Assembly (NCBI GenBank): GCA_011037195.1
Contig: JAAEAF010001579.1
Span: 90,461-154,460 of the forward strand
Length of the DNA stretch: 64,000 nt
Source of the DNA: Triatoma infestans
Taxonomy: Eukaryota; Arthropoda; Insecta; Hemiptera; Reduviidae
Reading direction: 5' to 3'
Positions 1 through 10,706 of the stretch are shown one piece after another (position 1 is the stretch's first letter; every line of letters starts with the position of its first letter). Both the position numbers and the translations under genes were made by a program. The notes beneath the pieces were generated by a model. It was not told the origin of the DNA. It saw only the letters and a program-made list of their open reading frames with translations, and did not search any database.

Positions 1-322
1 AAAATCGTTGCATCCATTTCTGAGAAAAGTGCGAGAAAATGTGAAAAATATATTCGGTAAAGAGGTTAAGGAACTTAGACAGATTACTTACTGTCAGATA
101 TCTCATGGTGACACTTAAATGGAATGTGAGTTTGAACTCTCTGCAATTTTTCATTTTGGACCTATCGCTATTCTACGTACATACGCAGGCTATTTTCTAA
201 AAACCTGAGCTTTTTCAGTCTCAGGGGACCTCAAAACATGTATTTCCGGTGAAATTTCAATATCAGAAAGTTGACATGATTACCTACTTCATTTTTACCA
301 GGATAAGAGAAGGTAAAAATAG
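1..322 (-). repeat. Repeat A, truncated diverged copy
   Basis: Shares with the repeat A type copy (41854-42866) the ordered blocks 'acttactgtcagat...tggtgac', 'tttttcatttt', 'ctaaaaacc', 'caggggacctcaaaac' and 'tttccggtgaaa', ending in 'aagagaagg'. The copy runs off the left edge of the window, so only the hairpin-proximal part is seen. Non-coding. Confidence 0.75.
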
Positions 323-381
323 TTGATCATATATTTGAAACCAGACAAAAAATTAAGTGAGACTATCATCAGGGTTATTTT

Positions 382-1349
382 TACTTTCTCTTACACCTAG
401 TAAGAGGAACTATTGTAATCGTGTCAAATTTTCGATATCGAGTTTTCACCGGAAATATCCGTTTTGAGGTTCCTTGAGTTAAAAAAAGTGGTTTTTAGCA
501 AATGGTCTGTGTGTGTGTGTGTGTATATATATATGTATAAGAACAGCATAGCTCAAAAATGAAAAGCCGTAGAAAGTTGAAACTTGATATTCCGTTTAGG
601 TATCACCATGGGATCTGACCGTACGTTATCTGTCAAAATTCCCCAACAGGAAGTACCTCTTTACTAGTTGTTTTTTTTACGTTTTGGCAATTTTCTCAAA
701 AATGGCTCCGATGAATTTCTTTAAACTTCGTGTGCATATACAAAGAGCTACACCTTTTATTTGAAACATTTCTCCGGGAAAATTCATTTAAGGGCACTTC
801 CGGGGGAGGGGTGGGATTAGGTTTTCATCTAAAGTGCTATTTCAGTTTATTAATGCTAATTCTGCCTTCTTAATAATGTTAATTAGAATTAAATATGTTG
901 TTGAAATTCCGAGTTTGAAAAAACTCGGATAACCGGAAGTGCGTTTATTTTACCACTTTACTAAATGATTTCTTCACTTTTTCTCGATTTTCTTGAAACT
1001 TCGTATATAAACTAAACATGCAAAGATCTACATCTTTTATTTAAAACATTTCTCTGGGAAAATTCATTTAAGGGCACTTTTAGGGGAGGGGTGGGGTTAC
1101 AGCTTCCTCTAAATGGCTATCATAGTTGATTATACAATTCTATCATCCAAACAAAATTAATTAGAAATAAATAGATGGCCAAAATTCCGAGTTTTAAAAA
1201 AAATCAGTAAACCGGAAGTGCGCTTTTACTTCACAGTTTTTTCAATTTTCGACGAATTTCGTTAAATTTGGTACACAAACTATAACATTTGTCAATTATA
1301 ATTTTGAGAACAGGTATAAGAGAAAGTTGTGTGAGTGTTTCACAGTAGA
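382..1349 (+). mobile_element. Repeat A, near-complete copy (Helentron/HINE-like, inferred)
   Basis: The left end has 'tactttctcttac' followed by the complementary 'gtaagagg', a short hairpin. An internal (GT)n/(AT)n tract is at about 508-535. ACCGGAAGT-type boxes lie near 930 and 1210. The right end has 'aagagaaagttgtgtgagtgtttcac' followed by a T run. Two core modules are present. There is no open reading frame of interest, so small ORFs here are chance. Strand convention used throughout: plus means the ACTTTCTCTTACTCC hairpin end is on the left. Confidence 0.85.
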
Positions 1350-1935
1350 TTTTTTATTTTGTGTAGAGTTAAAAGTGTGTAGCATTAGATAAAATTATTA
1401 CCCTCTATATATTTAGAGAGGTGCTAGATGTTGAGGAGTAGTTATAAAGTCAAATCCACAGCGACCTATAAGATCTCGAGAAGCTTCCTTAGGTGTTTGT
1501 TTGTAAACTGAACGCCTATAAAGTGTTAGTGTGTAAACTATTATTCTCTGTGTAAGTGTGTTGGTGAGCTACAATGTGCCTATAGGTTTGCTAAACTCAA
1601 GTAGTTTTACGCACATTAACTAGCTTTGCAAGCCCTGTGTATATTGTTTGATGTTGGAGAAGTTCAGTATAAGTGTTGTTCGCGTAATTAGCCAAGGGAA
1701 ATGGATAGTAATATAAACAAGCTGTATAAATATAAATTACACTTGTTATTTAGTTAGCAGAGAATAATACATATGGGATAGTTAAATAGTTGGCGATAAA
1801 GTACGTGAATATGCGAAAATGTTAGTCGCTGACAAATTCTCTGGTGAGCTGGTAAGAAATGAGTGTACTAAACTCTTCTTAATGGTTTAAAGACTGTTAG
1901 TATTCTAAAGTCTCTTGAGGATGTTTTAAGACATG
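1350..1935. other. Unassigned AT-rich stretch
   Basis: No coding potential, tRNA-like box or terminal repeat is evident. Several 'gtgtgta' runs occur but no array. Confidence 0.5.
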
Positions 1936-2412
1936 TTTTGTTACTTTCTCTTACGCCTTGTAAAAAGAAGTATCGCGATCGTATCAAATAGGAAGAAAAT
2001 TTGTTAAACAGGAAGTGCTACATTAAAGAATAAAAGATTTTTTGAGATTTTAGGAATGCTAATAATATGTATTAATATTATGTAGGCGATAAAACTATAT
2101 ATTATACTGAAGTGGTACTTTAGAGGGCAAAATGTTACAAATAAGAATGATAGATATTTGTGTATGTAGATAATGTACGAAATTTTTAAAGAAAATCGTT
2201 GGAGCCGTTTTGCGAGAACATCACAAAAAACTGAACATAAAAAAACATTCAGTAAAGACGCACTTCCGGTGGATAGATTTTTGCTGAAATCTTCGTGTCT
2301 GATGCAGTTGTAGTAGCTAAACGGAATACCAAGCTTGAGCTCCCTGTGACTTGTCCATTTTTGAGATATTCTGTTATTAATACACGCACACATGCAAACC
2401 ATTCTCTTAAAA
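1936..2412 (-). repeat. Repeat A-related relic, rearranged
   Basis: A plus-oriented hairpin end ('ttactttctcttacgcc...gtatcg', 1940-1985) abuts a minus-oriented body with 'gaaaatcgttggagccg' (about 2192), 'gacgcacttccggtgg' (about 2257) and 'ctaaacggaatacca'. This appears to be two old fragments joined. The 149-residue minus-strand ORF over it is a chance reading of repeat sequence. Confidence 0.6.
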
Positions 2413-2690
2413 ACATGTTTACTTCCTCTTACTCCGTATTGTAATCGTGTCAAATTTTTGATATCGAGTTTTCACCGGAAATATCCGTTTTAAGGTCCCC
2501 TCAGTCCAAAAAAGTGGTTTTTAGCAAATAGTCTGTGTGTGTGTGTGTGTGTGTATGTTGTGTATGTAGTATAAGCCCAAAAACGAAAAACCGTAGAAAG
2601 TTGAAACTTGATATTCCGTTTAGGGTATCACCATGGGATCTGACAATAGGTTATCTGTCAAAATTCCTCACCGGAAGTACACTTTACTAT

Positions 2691-3009
2691 TTGTTGTGGG
2701 TGGTTGGTTCCGCAGAGCTGGAAGCACATAGACATTTTTTCCGTGGTAGCCTGCTTCATTTTGTGGTCATCGACCGGTTTCGGGCGTTCGCCCATCTTCA
2801 GGATGCGTTCTTCAGACAGTGTGCCAACACAGACTCGTACAGAGACTTCAAAACGAGTCTCTGTACGATTCTCTGTACGAGTCTGTGTACAGTCTCTGTA
2901 CGAGTCTGTGTTGGCACACTGTCTGAAGAACGCATCCTGAAGATGGCGAACGCCCGAAACCGTCGATGACCACAAAATGAAGCAGGCTACCACGGAAAAT
3001 GTCTCTGAT
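2691..3009 (+). mobile_element. PLE-like inverted-repeat element, type 1 copy 1
   Basis: The left arm starts with the one-sided extension 'ttgttgtgggtggttgg...gagctgg'. It is followed by an arm containing 'cattttccgtggtagcctg' and 'catcgaccggtttcgggcg', then the reverse complement of that arm on the right, ending 'atgtctctgat'. A 9-bp duplication (ACTTTACTA at 2681-2689 and 3013-3021) flanks it. The spacer is itself a palindromic run of 'gagtctctgtac' units (2830-2905). The left-arm hammerhead core is intact; the right arm has lost two bases. Family assignment to Penelope-like terminal repeats is inferred from architecture. Confidence 0.75.
2763..2806 (-). ncRNA. Hammerhead-ribozyme-like core (type 1 PLE copy 1, left arm)
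   Basis: Read on the minus strand: helix I strand CATC, core CTGAAGA, one unpaired T, helix II GGGC/GCCC closed by GAAC, core GAAA, palindromic helix III ACCGGT, cleavage C, then GATG which pairs with CATC. This matches the CUGANGA...GAAA...UH hammerhead core apart from the extra T before helix II. Confidence 0.6.
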
Positions 3010-3867
3010 ACTACTTTACTAGTTTTTTTTTTTTTAATTTTTTGCGATTTTCTTAAAAATGGCTAAGACGATTTTCATTAAACTTGGTATATCAACTACA
3101 AATACAAAGAGCTACAACTTTTATTTAAAACATTTTTTCCGGGAAAATTCATTTAAGGGCACTTCCGGGGGAGGAGTGGGGTTAGATTTTCATCTAAAGT
3201 GCTATTTCAGTTTATTAGACAATTCTGCCTTCTTAATAATGTTAATAGGAATTAAATATGTTGTTGAAATACCGAGTTTGAAAAAAAATCGGATAACCGG
3301 AAGTGCGTTTATTTTAACACTTCACTAAATGATTTCTTAACTTTTTCGTGATTTTCTAAAAAATGGCTCCGACGATTTTCTTGAAATTTCGTATATAAAC
3401 TAAACATGCAAAGATCTACAACTTTTATTTATAACATTTCTCCGGAAAAATTTATTTAAGAGCACTTTTAGGGGAAGGGGTGGGGTTATGTTTTTCTCTA
3501 AAGTACTAATCATAGTTGATTATACAATTCTATCATCCAAACAAAATTAATTAGAAAATAAATAGGTGGCTAAAATTCTGAGTTTTAAGAAAATTAGTAA
3601 ACCGGAAGTGCGCTTTTACTGAACTGTTTTTTCCAATTTTCGACGAATTTCATTAAATTTGGTACACGAATTATAATATTTGTCAATTATAATTTTGAGA
3701 ACTGGAGTAAGAGAAAGTTGTGTGAGTGTTTCACATCAGATTTTTTTCATCTAAGTAGCCACTATAAGAACTCTTCAAAAATTAGAGCTTTACCGAAGAT
3801 TAGAAATTTGTTTCTTAACAATAAACAAAATTAACAAATAAAAATACAGAATAATAAAAAATAAAAG

Positions 3868-4071
3868 AGGGGAGGGAATAGCTAAGTGGTTGGCATACTG
3901 GACTCCCTACGCGGAGTCCAGCTGTGCTACCCTTCGATTTTTTCTTCATAGGAGCGTCTATAGCTCACTGTCCAGATATGGACAATGTTGTCTATAACCA
4001 GGGAACACTGACCGGAAGCCTTTAGTGCCAATAACCAAAGATGCTTACGCGCCTTAAATAAAAAAAAAAAA
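3868..4071 (+). repeat. tRNA-derived SINE
   Basis: The head resembles a tRNA with an A-box-like 'tagctaagtgg'; the B box is degraded in this copy. The body contains 'gctcactgtcc', 'tggacaatgttgtctg', 'gggaacactgaccgg' and the tail 'gcgccttaaa' followed by poly(A) at 4058-4071. The segment between the tRNA head and 'gctgtgctaccc' is shortened compared with the copy at 61750. Non-coding and Pol III-type by structure. Confidence 0.8.
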
Positions 4072-4439
4072 GTAGAATTAAAGTTGAATCTGATGCAGAA
4101 TGTAAAACATCTTTATATAAGTTCTTATATTTTATGGTGAATTAAAAGCATGTTTCAACATTTCTACGTTTTATATATTATTACACTATATGCAAATTAT
4201 ATTGCAAATTAATAAAAAATTATATAAATAAAAAAAAAAAATCCTGAAAATCAGTTTTACGGTGATAATCGATTACTTCGGTCAACCACGGCTAATCGAT
4301 TTAATGGAGTATATTTTTTTTAATAGCACTTTCTTTTTACACACCTTTTCTTTTTTTTTAAATAGTTATTTATTTGGCAAGACAGTAAAGTGACGGACTT
4401 TTACATAGTCGAGTTCAGGTTTCTCCATAAGAGGGCAAG
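4072..4439. other. Unassigned AT-rich stretch
   Basis: Contains a small palindrome with 'taatcgatta' and 'ctaatcgat' around 4267-4300 and T-rich runs. No gene-like feature. Confidence 0.5.
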
Positions 4440-4800
4440 ATATATTTATTTATTTATTTATTTATTTTGTTCTGCACTGCGACCATTGATGTTCCTAGTG
4501 GACCCCCTAAAGAATCCCAAGATCCTGGAGGGTTCTAGGGTGGATATTTCTATCTCCTCCAGAATGGAGGATGTGATATTCCATCTCCCCATAGAATCTG
4601 CATATGCCATCGTTTTCTAGGCCCAGCTTCCTCAGGTGTCCCGTGAGTCTGCCGTGCCCCATAAGAAATTCCGTAAGGATATGGTTCTTACTCAGACTGA
4701 TGCAGGCTTTCTACCTTTCCTGGGTTGTAGCCTCCCAGATAGACTCAGTCCGGAGAGAGTGTTCCAGAGACGAGCTCTTTTCCCCACCTCCTCCTCCTTC
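4440..4800 (-). pseudogene. RNase H-type LINE, 3' terminal fragment
   Basis: Minus-strand translation contains LMGHGRLTGHLRKLGL followed by a degraded C-R-F-Y-G zinc-finger-like stretch, the conserved tail found after RNase H in many arthropod LINEs. The 3' end carries an (AAATA)n tail, seen as tattta repeats at 4440-4466. The plus-strand ORFs here are shadows. It is the same lineage as the remnant at 19202-19759. The fragment is 5'-truncated and lacks an intact frame. Confidence 0.75.
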
Positions 4801-5049
4801 TAATTTATTTAATAACTTGAACGAAAGTTGTAAAAGAGCTTTACTCTCGGATTAAATATTATTTTTCTATGTATATAATTTCAATAGTCTATAATAATTG
4901 TGGACATTAACGGAAAATCTCGGGCTGCTTAAACTTGAAAATTAGGAACTATTATTTAAAGCGTATTCATAAAGATTTCGTCAATCAAAATGATTTTTTT
5001 TTTTTCATTGAATACTTGAGATTAGCTTCAAGGTATTCAATGAAAGTTT
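4801..5049. other. Unassigned AT-rich stretch
   Basis: No coding or structural signal beyond T-rich runs. Confidence 0.5.
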
Positions 5050-5285
5050 CATGAGATTAGCTCAGTGGTAGCGTGCTGGACTAGCAACGCGGAGATCACG
5101 GGTTCGAATCCAGCCGTACTACCCTTAGATTTTTTTCTTCCTAGGAGCCCCTACAGCTCACTGTCCGGTGATGGACAGTGTTGTCTGTAACGGGAGACAC
5201 ACTGGGCCGCAGTGCACTGAGAAGGCTCCGGCGCAAATTGACACCAGATGAGAGGGCCTTAAATTTGAAAAAAAAAAAAAAAAAA
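5050..5285 (+). repeat. tRNA-derived SINE, second subfamily
   Basis: The tRNA-like head is the best preserved in the window: A box 'tagctcagtggtagcg', B box 'ggttcgaatcc'. It is followed by 'ctacagctcactgtccgg', the hairpin CACTGTCC...GGACAGTG at 5159-5182 and a poly(A) tail at 5269-5285. The head differs from the 'tagctaagtggtta' heads elsewhere, so it is a different subfamily or founder tRNA. Confidence 0.8.
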
Positions 5286-5950
5286 TTTTTTTTTTAGAAA
5301 GTTTATTCGTGTGGGGGGGGGGGCTTTTGGGGAGCTGATATGATAGCGGACCTTATGGGATACCAGTGGTGTGTCACCTAATGGAAGATAAGAGAATTAA
5401 ACATAATATTTTTGTATGAAAATCATAATTAAATTAATACATTAGTTATATAAATTTAAACATTCAATAAACAATTACTTTGGAATAGCAATAAATAACT
5501 GAAAAACAAAGATAAAACTAGTAAGAAAAGTAAGATTAGAATAAATAAATAAAAAGTCAGTTTGGAGAATATAAGAAAGAAGAGAAATAAATAAGAGTTG
5601 AAGATTATTACATTGTTACCTCACGTACAAGTTAGGTATTCAGGGAGATTCCTTTCTGTATTTCTCTTTACCACTAGGGATATATATCTAGTTTGTGTGC
5701 GTGCGTACGTATGCATGTGCGTTTGTGTGTGTGTGTATGTGTCTGTCTGTGTTTACTACAGATCGAATATATATATATTTGGAAAAGATATACGTCATTT
5801 GATTTCACTTCCAATATCGATACATTTATCTCAATCAACTCAATTTACAAAAATAACAAACTTTCAACGTTTCTTTTCAACAATCTCAGAAATTCGCAAA
5901 AATTGTGGCACGGGGCAATACTTATTCCCTATTATTACCAACAGTAAAAA
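5286..5950. other. Low-complexity and unassigned sequence
   Basis: Contains poly(T), a G run at about 5312-5323, and an imperfect (GT)n tract at 5693-5755. ORFs reading through it are rich in V/C repeats from the GT tract and are not credible proteins. Confidence 0.5.
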
Positions 5951-6520
5951 AAAAAGTGTGAAACACTCACACAACTTTCTCTTACTAGAGTTCTCAAACT
6001 GTTTGAATTGACAAATTTTATAGTCACTGTAGCAAATTTCCGGTTCACTAATTTTCTTGAAACTCGGAATTTTGCCCAACTATTTATTTCTAATTATTTT
6101 GGTTTGAATAGTCTGAATTGTATAATCAACTATGATAGCATTTAACAGAAAAACATAACCCCATCCCAAACCCTAAAAGTGCCCTTAAATGACTATTTTC
6201 TGGGAAATATTTTAATTAAAAGTTGTAGGATCTTTGTATGTGTATTTTAGATAAAGGAAGTTTCAAGAAAATCGTCGGAGTCATTTTTGAGAAAATCGCA
6301 AAAAAGTAAACAAAAAAAATCAGTTAGTAATGTAAAGTAAATGCACATCCGATCATCCGATTTTTTCAAACTCGGAATTTTCTAATTTTAATTAACATTA
6401 TTTATACGTGGCAGAATTGTACTCGTATAATAAACTGAAATAGCATTTTAGAAAAAAAATTTAACCCTACCCCTCCCCCAAAATTGCCTTTAAATGAATT
6501 TTCCTAGAAAAAATGTTTTA

Positions 6521-6830
6521 TCAAAGACATTTTCCGTGGTAGCCTGCTCCCATTTTGTGATCATCGACCGATTTCAGGCGTTCGCCCATCTTCAGGATGC
6601 GTTTTTCCGACAGTGTGACAACACAGACTTGCGCAGAGCAAATTCAGTTTACACACTCCTATTATATATACAATTTGCTCTGTGCAAGTCTGTGCTATCA
6701 CACTGTCTGAAAAACGCATCCTGAAGATGGGCGAACGCCCGAAACCGGTCGATGACCACAAAATAAAAACAGGCTACCACAGAAAATGTCTCTGATGCTT
6801 TCTAGCTCTGCGGAACCAACCATCACAACT
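6521..6830 (-). mobile_element. PLE-like inverted-repeat element, type 1 copy 2
   Basis: Arms 'gacattttccgtggtagcctg...' and its reverse complement flank a short unique spacer. The extension 'ccagctctgcggaacc'-type end is on the right side only, opposite to copy 1. A perfect 12-bp duplication AAAAATGTTTTA flanks it (6509-6520, 6831-6842). The right-arm hammerhead core (6716-6757) is intact. The left-arm copy has a substitution in the helix III palindrome (ATCGGT). Confidence 0.8.
6716..6757 (+). ncRNA. Hammerhead-ribozyme-like core
   Basis: GCATC, CTGAAGA, T, GGGC-GAAC-GCCC, GAAA, CCGG, TC, GATGACC: all invariant core bases are present except for one extra T between CTGAAGA and helix II. Helix III can only form between two molecules because ACCGGT is a perfect palindrome with no loop. 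Confidence 0.6.
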
Positions 6831-7340
6831 AAAAATGTTTTAGTTGTAGATCTTTGTATGTGTAGTCAACTTTCAAGAAATCATCGGAGGCATTTTTGAG
6901 AAAATCGCGAAAAAATAAAAAAAAAAAATCAATTAGCAAAGTGGTACTTCTGGTTGAGGAATTTTGACACATAACCTACTGTCAGATTTCAGGTGATACC
7001 TAAACGAAATATCAAGTTTGAACTTTCTGCGATTCTTCGTTTTTCAGCTATGCATACAATCCCCGCAGCCAGATGAATTGAATCTGAATAAGTATAAATA
7101 GTGGAAATATTTTTAATTTAAGTTTAAGGAAAGGGGTGCGAGGAATTATCGAGAATGTACTCCACTATATTTCTGCAGAATATTTAGCGTTTAGTTTGCA
7201 GCGGTAAAGATTGATGACGCTGCAGCGGGATTTTGCGCCGAACACGAGTGCTGGAGATCGTGAAGGTTTGCTTCCAGATATGATACATGGTTGATGGTGA
7301 AAGCTAATGCTAAAAAAAAAATATATATATATATATATAT

Positions 7341-7726
7341 TGTAACGTTTTTCCCTCTAAACTAGCCACTGCAATTAGTTTTAAGTGGGTTCGCAAAGAT
7401 AAAATACTCTAAACTTCAATAAGAAAAAGACCAATTTATTGTTTTACACAATAAATTATAAATACAACACTTAATAATAATTAATTCACAGTTTAAACCA
7501 ACAAAAATACACTTTGTTCACTTATTATACACTATTCACAAACGTACACTTCTTTTGTAACAAGAAACTCTCTAAACTCTTTATGGTCCCACTATTTACA
7601 CCGGTGGAGAAGGGTATAGATTGTTCTAGAAAGTGCTAGAGCGCACCACCAGCGCTTCCTACCGGCCACTAGGAGAACTTGAGGTACCTGCTTTCTCTCC
7701 TAGATGGCACCAGTAGCTGCGTTACA
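7341..7726 (-). mobile_element. Probable solo LTR (386 bp)
   Basis: Bounded by TGTAACG and CGTTACA, a 7-bp perfect terminal inverted repeat with the TG...CA ends typical of LTRs. It sits inside an (AT)n tract, so a 4-5-bp target duplication (ATAT) is compatible but not informative. Read on the minus strand it holds an AATAAA-type polyadenylation signal (7431-7445 region) downstream of a possible promoter around 7580-7600. No internal retrotransposon sequence is attached. The superfamily cannot be fixed from the LTR alone. Confidence 0.6.
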
Positions 7727-7864
7727 ATATATATATACAGACCACTTTCTAAAAACCAATTTTTTTGGACACACGAGACCTCAAAACGAATTCCTATCGA
7801 AAATTTAACCCAATTACAATACTTTCTCTTACTATTATTAATAAGAGAAAGTAAATTATTGGTT

Positions 7865-8445
7865 TTAGTAAGGAATTTTTCGACAAGAAGTTTTGGTATC
7901 TCTATAAAGCATAGAAATATTGTTTAAAATCAATTTTTCCGGTAAAAATATATCAAATAAAAGTGACAAGTTTATATATATCTCACAAGTTCAAAAAAAA
8001 TAAATAAATAAATCAAAAAATCCAAAAACTAACAAATTTCTTCCATAAAGTCGTAAAGAAGCTATTGCGGGCAAGTCATTTTTTTTATGCATGAAATTCT
8101 ATCAATTTTTTTTTTTTTTGCAATATCCTTTTAATTTAAGCAGAATATGGAACCGTAAATTGTACTGAAGTAACAGTTTAGAGGAAACCTTAACATTGTA
8201 GCTACTCTAGAATCCTCAAAAATAATGGAAATAAAATCAGGTTTCAAATAAAAGCGATAGACCATTATGTTCAAAGAAGAAAGAAAATCGTTACAGCCTT
8301 TTTTGGGAAAAGTTTCGTTATAGGCTTTTAGGAAAAAAAAATCGAATGCGAAGTCGCATTTCTGGTTAACGAAGTTTGACAGAATACTTCGTGTGTCTGT
8401 CTGCTGCAATAGATATTGGCACCTAAAATGAATAATAAACACATA
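7865..8445 (-). repeat. Old repeat A relative
   Basis: Recognisable blocks include 'caaataaaagtgacaag', 'cagtttagaggaaacc', 'tttcaaataaaagcgatag', 'gaaaatcgttacagcc' and 'gtcgcatttctggttaacg', in the same order as repeat A but strongly diverged. The 103-residue minus ORF across it is an accident. Confidence 0.55.
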
Positions 8446-9245
8446 AAGGACTTCCAGCGATTTTTCCTTATTGCTTTATTCACACACAGCTGAAGGTTTT
8501 ATTTCTTAATTACTAAACTACTAAGATACTACTAATAAGATTTTTGTTATAGTTAATTACTAAAACATAGTTTTATTTGTTATAGTTAAAACTACTAAAG
8601 TAATAAAATGTAAAAATGTTAGAATTAGATTAAAATAAATGTTTTGGGCTACGTCATCATTTCAGAGAAGTAACTCAAGTAGTAATCAGGGCAAAGAGAA
8701 CTCGTAAGATAATAAAGTATTTGTAACAGTTCGCGTGACAGATTGCTTTGTATAGTATACAACTGTGTTCCTACCAAATACACACAAATCATACACAAAA
8801 GTTTGTTGTTCTACATTACTACCGCACTACACACACACACACACACACACACACATTTCTTACTCAATTCGTTACCCCTGTTAATATTGTATTATGCTAC
8901 TCATAAAAAAAAAAAAAAAAAACCCTAATTATATAGATATAGAAAATTATTGAAATAGTACGAGACAAGAAATCTGTTTATATTCTATTTATAAAACTGT
9001 TTACATTTACATTTTTTATTAAGAAAATCAATAATCTCGTAATTTTCTAAGTAGTGATCTAATTATTTTATAAATTAGAAATTTTTTTACGAATAAATTT
9101 ACCTTAAAAGAATGCTGAATATCTTGTTTGGTGGAATCCAGCATTATTTTTTAGTCAAATTAAATACAATATTTCAAATTAAACCTTCTCATATGGCTGG
9201 AGCGTTTGTGCCTGAAATATATGTATTGAGATCATCGGCGTTAAA
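8446..9245. other. Unassigned AT-rich stretch with (CA)n
   Basis: (CA)n at 8829-8855 and poly(A) at 8904-8922. Nothing gene-like. Confidence 0.5.
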
Positions 9246-9249
9246 AAAA

Positions 9250-9975
9250 AAAAAAAAAAAAAAAAAATTTTAGCAAATGCGAGTTTAACGAAACGCAGGG
9301 AGCTCAAACTTATTGTTCCTTTTAGATCTGACAATATGGTTTTGGAAAAAATTCATCAACCAGAAGTGCCATTTCTAGGAAATGCCCATTATTTTTACTT
9401 AAAACATGATGATATTTATTTCTCGGCCAATTGTAGCTACGTGTTAATAGCGATGTAAATAATCTGACTAAGACTGAACACTACAAGCGGGACATAAGGT
9501 TTCCAGTTTATCTTCAAAACTTTGGGTCTGTAATTATAAGCTTCATGTAGTTTCTACTAGACTTTATTACTTGATCTGTAATAAATTCCCTCAATTTCTG
9601 GGAAAAATTTCTCACATCTCAAAAAATGCGTTCGACACTTCATTGTCGACATATACCCGCTTTAGAAGTATATGAGATGTCTACCACGAAAGGACATACT
9701 TTTGCCCATTCCCTGTGCATTCCACTTTGATAGTAATCACATCATTCTGTTACTTGATATTGTTTTTATTATTATTATTTTTTTTATTCCTACTAAGAGG
9801 AATCGTGACAAATATTTGAAATAGAGTTTTCAACGTTAAGACATTTATTTAAAATCCCCAAATTACGAAAAAAAAATGATATTAGCCAATGGTGTGTGTG
9901 TGTGTGTGTGTAAACGAAATATCTCTAAAACTATAAAGCCGCTCAAACTTGCGAGTTCTATTTTGACAGAAGTTT
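9250..9975 (+). repeat. Old repeat A relatives (two fragments)
   Basis: 9270-9385 has 'tttagcaaatgcgag...gctcaaacttattgttcc...agatctgaca...catcaaccagaagtgcc'. 9785-9975 has 'tcctactaagaggaatcgtgacaaat' and 'gagttttcaacg', then (GT)n and 'aaactataaagccgctcaaac'. The order matches repeat A but identity is low. The segment between them is unassigned. Confidence 0.5.
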
Positions 9976-9976
9976 G

Positions 9977-10065
9977 ACACTCATTTATTTTATTATCACC
10001 CATTTAATTCACACTCATTTATTTTATTATCACCCATTTAATTTACACTCATTTATTTTAATAAC
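9977..10065. repeat. 34-bp tandem repeat, about 2.6 units
   Basis: The unit begins 'acactcatttattttattat' and ends 'cacccatttaattc'. Two nearly identical units and a partial third follow head to tail. Confidence 0.85.
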
Positions 10066-10079
10066 TTGAATTAGTCCTG

Positions 10080-10448
10080 ATATAGCCACACCTTCGAATA
10101 CACGGTTTTCAACCTATCTAAGGTTCTCTTCTATCTCTAGCTACTCTCCATCCAGGTAACTACCGGATACCATTCTATAATTTTTTTGGGCCACCACTCA
10201 TCATCATCTTTTGTTCTTATTATGTATCCTGCACAGTTCCATTTTCTTTCTGTCACTATTTTACCGACATCCACCAGAAGTGACTGTTCTGTAATCCACT
10301 GTTTCTTTTTTTTATCCTTTCTAGTTATTCCTATCATTATTCTTGCCATAGACCTCACAGTCACTCTTAGTTTTTTTACTTCTGTATATTGTATGGTTTT
10401 AATATTGAAGTACTGAAGGAAACATTCAATAGAATTCCTAAATTTCAA
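10080..10448 (-). pseudogene. RTE-type LINE, reverse transcriptase C-terminal fragment
   Basis: A 103-residue minus-strand reading contains RVTVRSMARIMIGITRKD and later KWNCAGYIIR, then WWPKKIIEWYP. This matches the post-RT tail of RTE-like LINEs (R..MER.MLGI..RD ... KW.WAGH..R ... RW...... W.P). Poly-lysine and missing residues show decay. Both ends are truncated and no endonuclease or RT catalytic motif is present. Confidence 0.8.
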
Positions 10449-10557
10449 GAAAACCAGTTAACCGGATGTAGGATTTTATGAAATAAATTTTGAATTGCAA
10501 TGAGATGTTTGTAAGGCAATGGCCAGAGGAGTTTTTAAAGAAAAATAATTCTTTAGT

Positions 10558-10598
10558 GCTCTACGTTTCAGGTACAATTGGTGCTCTTCTTCAGGAAC
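10558..10598 (-). ncRNA. Hammerhead-ribozyme-like core, type 2 left arm
   Basis: Minus strand: GTTC, CTGAAGA, A, degenerate helix II, GAAACGTA, GAGC. Helix I (GTTC/GAGC) includes one G-U pair. Helix III is the ACGT palindrome and the cleavage triplet is GTA. Confidence 0.5.
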
Positions 10599-10706
10599 TG
10601 TTTAGGGTAGGAGAGGAGTAAACACGAGAACGTTGAGACTGTTTCAGTCTCAATTTCAATTTCAATCTCAACGTTCTCAACGTTTCCTCTTTTCCTGCCC
10701 TAAAGA

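Larger units (their letters stand above)
2420..3740 (+). mobile_element. Repeat A copy carrying a PLE-type insertion
   Basis: Begins 'tacttcctcttactcc' with the hairpin decayed, carries (GT)n at 2531-2553, and ends 'gtgtgagtgtttcacatcaga' plus a T run. The inverted-repeat element 2691-3009 interrupts its first ACCGGAAGTACC-ACTTTACTA box. The original box is readable on either side as a short duplication. Two ~290-bp cores are present. Confidence 0.85.
5952..7853 (-). mobile_element. Repeat A copy, split by a PLE element and by an LTR-containing block
   Basis: Minus-oriented start 'gtgtgaaacactcacac' at 5956 and cores to about 7060. The sequence then stops inside the microsatellite region and resumes with 'cagaccactttctaaaaacc' (7739) and the hairpin end at about 7810-7853. 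The interruption 7061-7735 contains an AT tract and the solo LTR 7341-7726. A PLE element (6521-6830) sits in the second core. I read this as one element; two adjacent partial copies is the alternative. Confidence 0.65.

Noticed and set aside
2535..2993. Overlapping ORFs on both strands (up to 144 codons)
   Set aside because: They cross repeat A and the palindromic PLE arms. The same peptide pieces recur wherever the repeat occurs, on both strands, and have no start context or domain.
2691..3009. Interpretation of the inverted-repeat elements as ordinary MITEs or foldback transposons
   Set aside because: Target duplications of variable 9-13 bp, a one-sided extension that switches sides, and hammerhead cores fit PLE-type retroposition better than a DDE transposase.
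5050..5125. Functional tRNA gene
   Set aside because: A and B boxes are present, but acceptor and anticodon stems do not fold cleanly, and a SINE body and poly(A) follow as in the other copies.
9977..10065. CRISPR-like repeat array
   Set aside because: Direct head-to-tail 34-bp units with no spacers in a eukaryotic context: a minisatellite.
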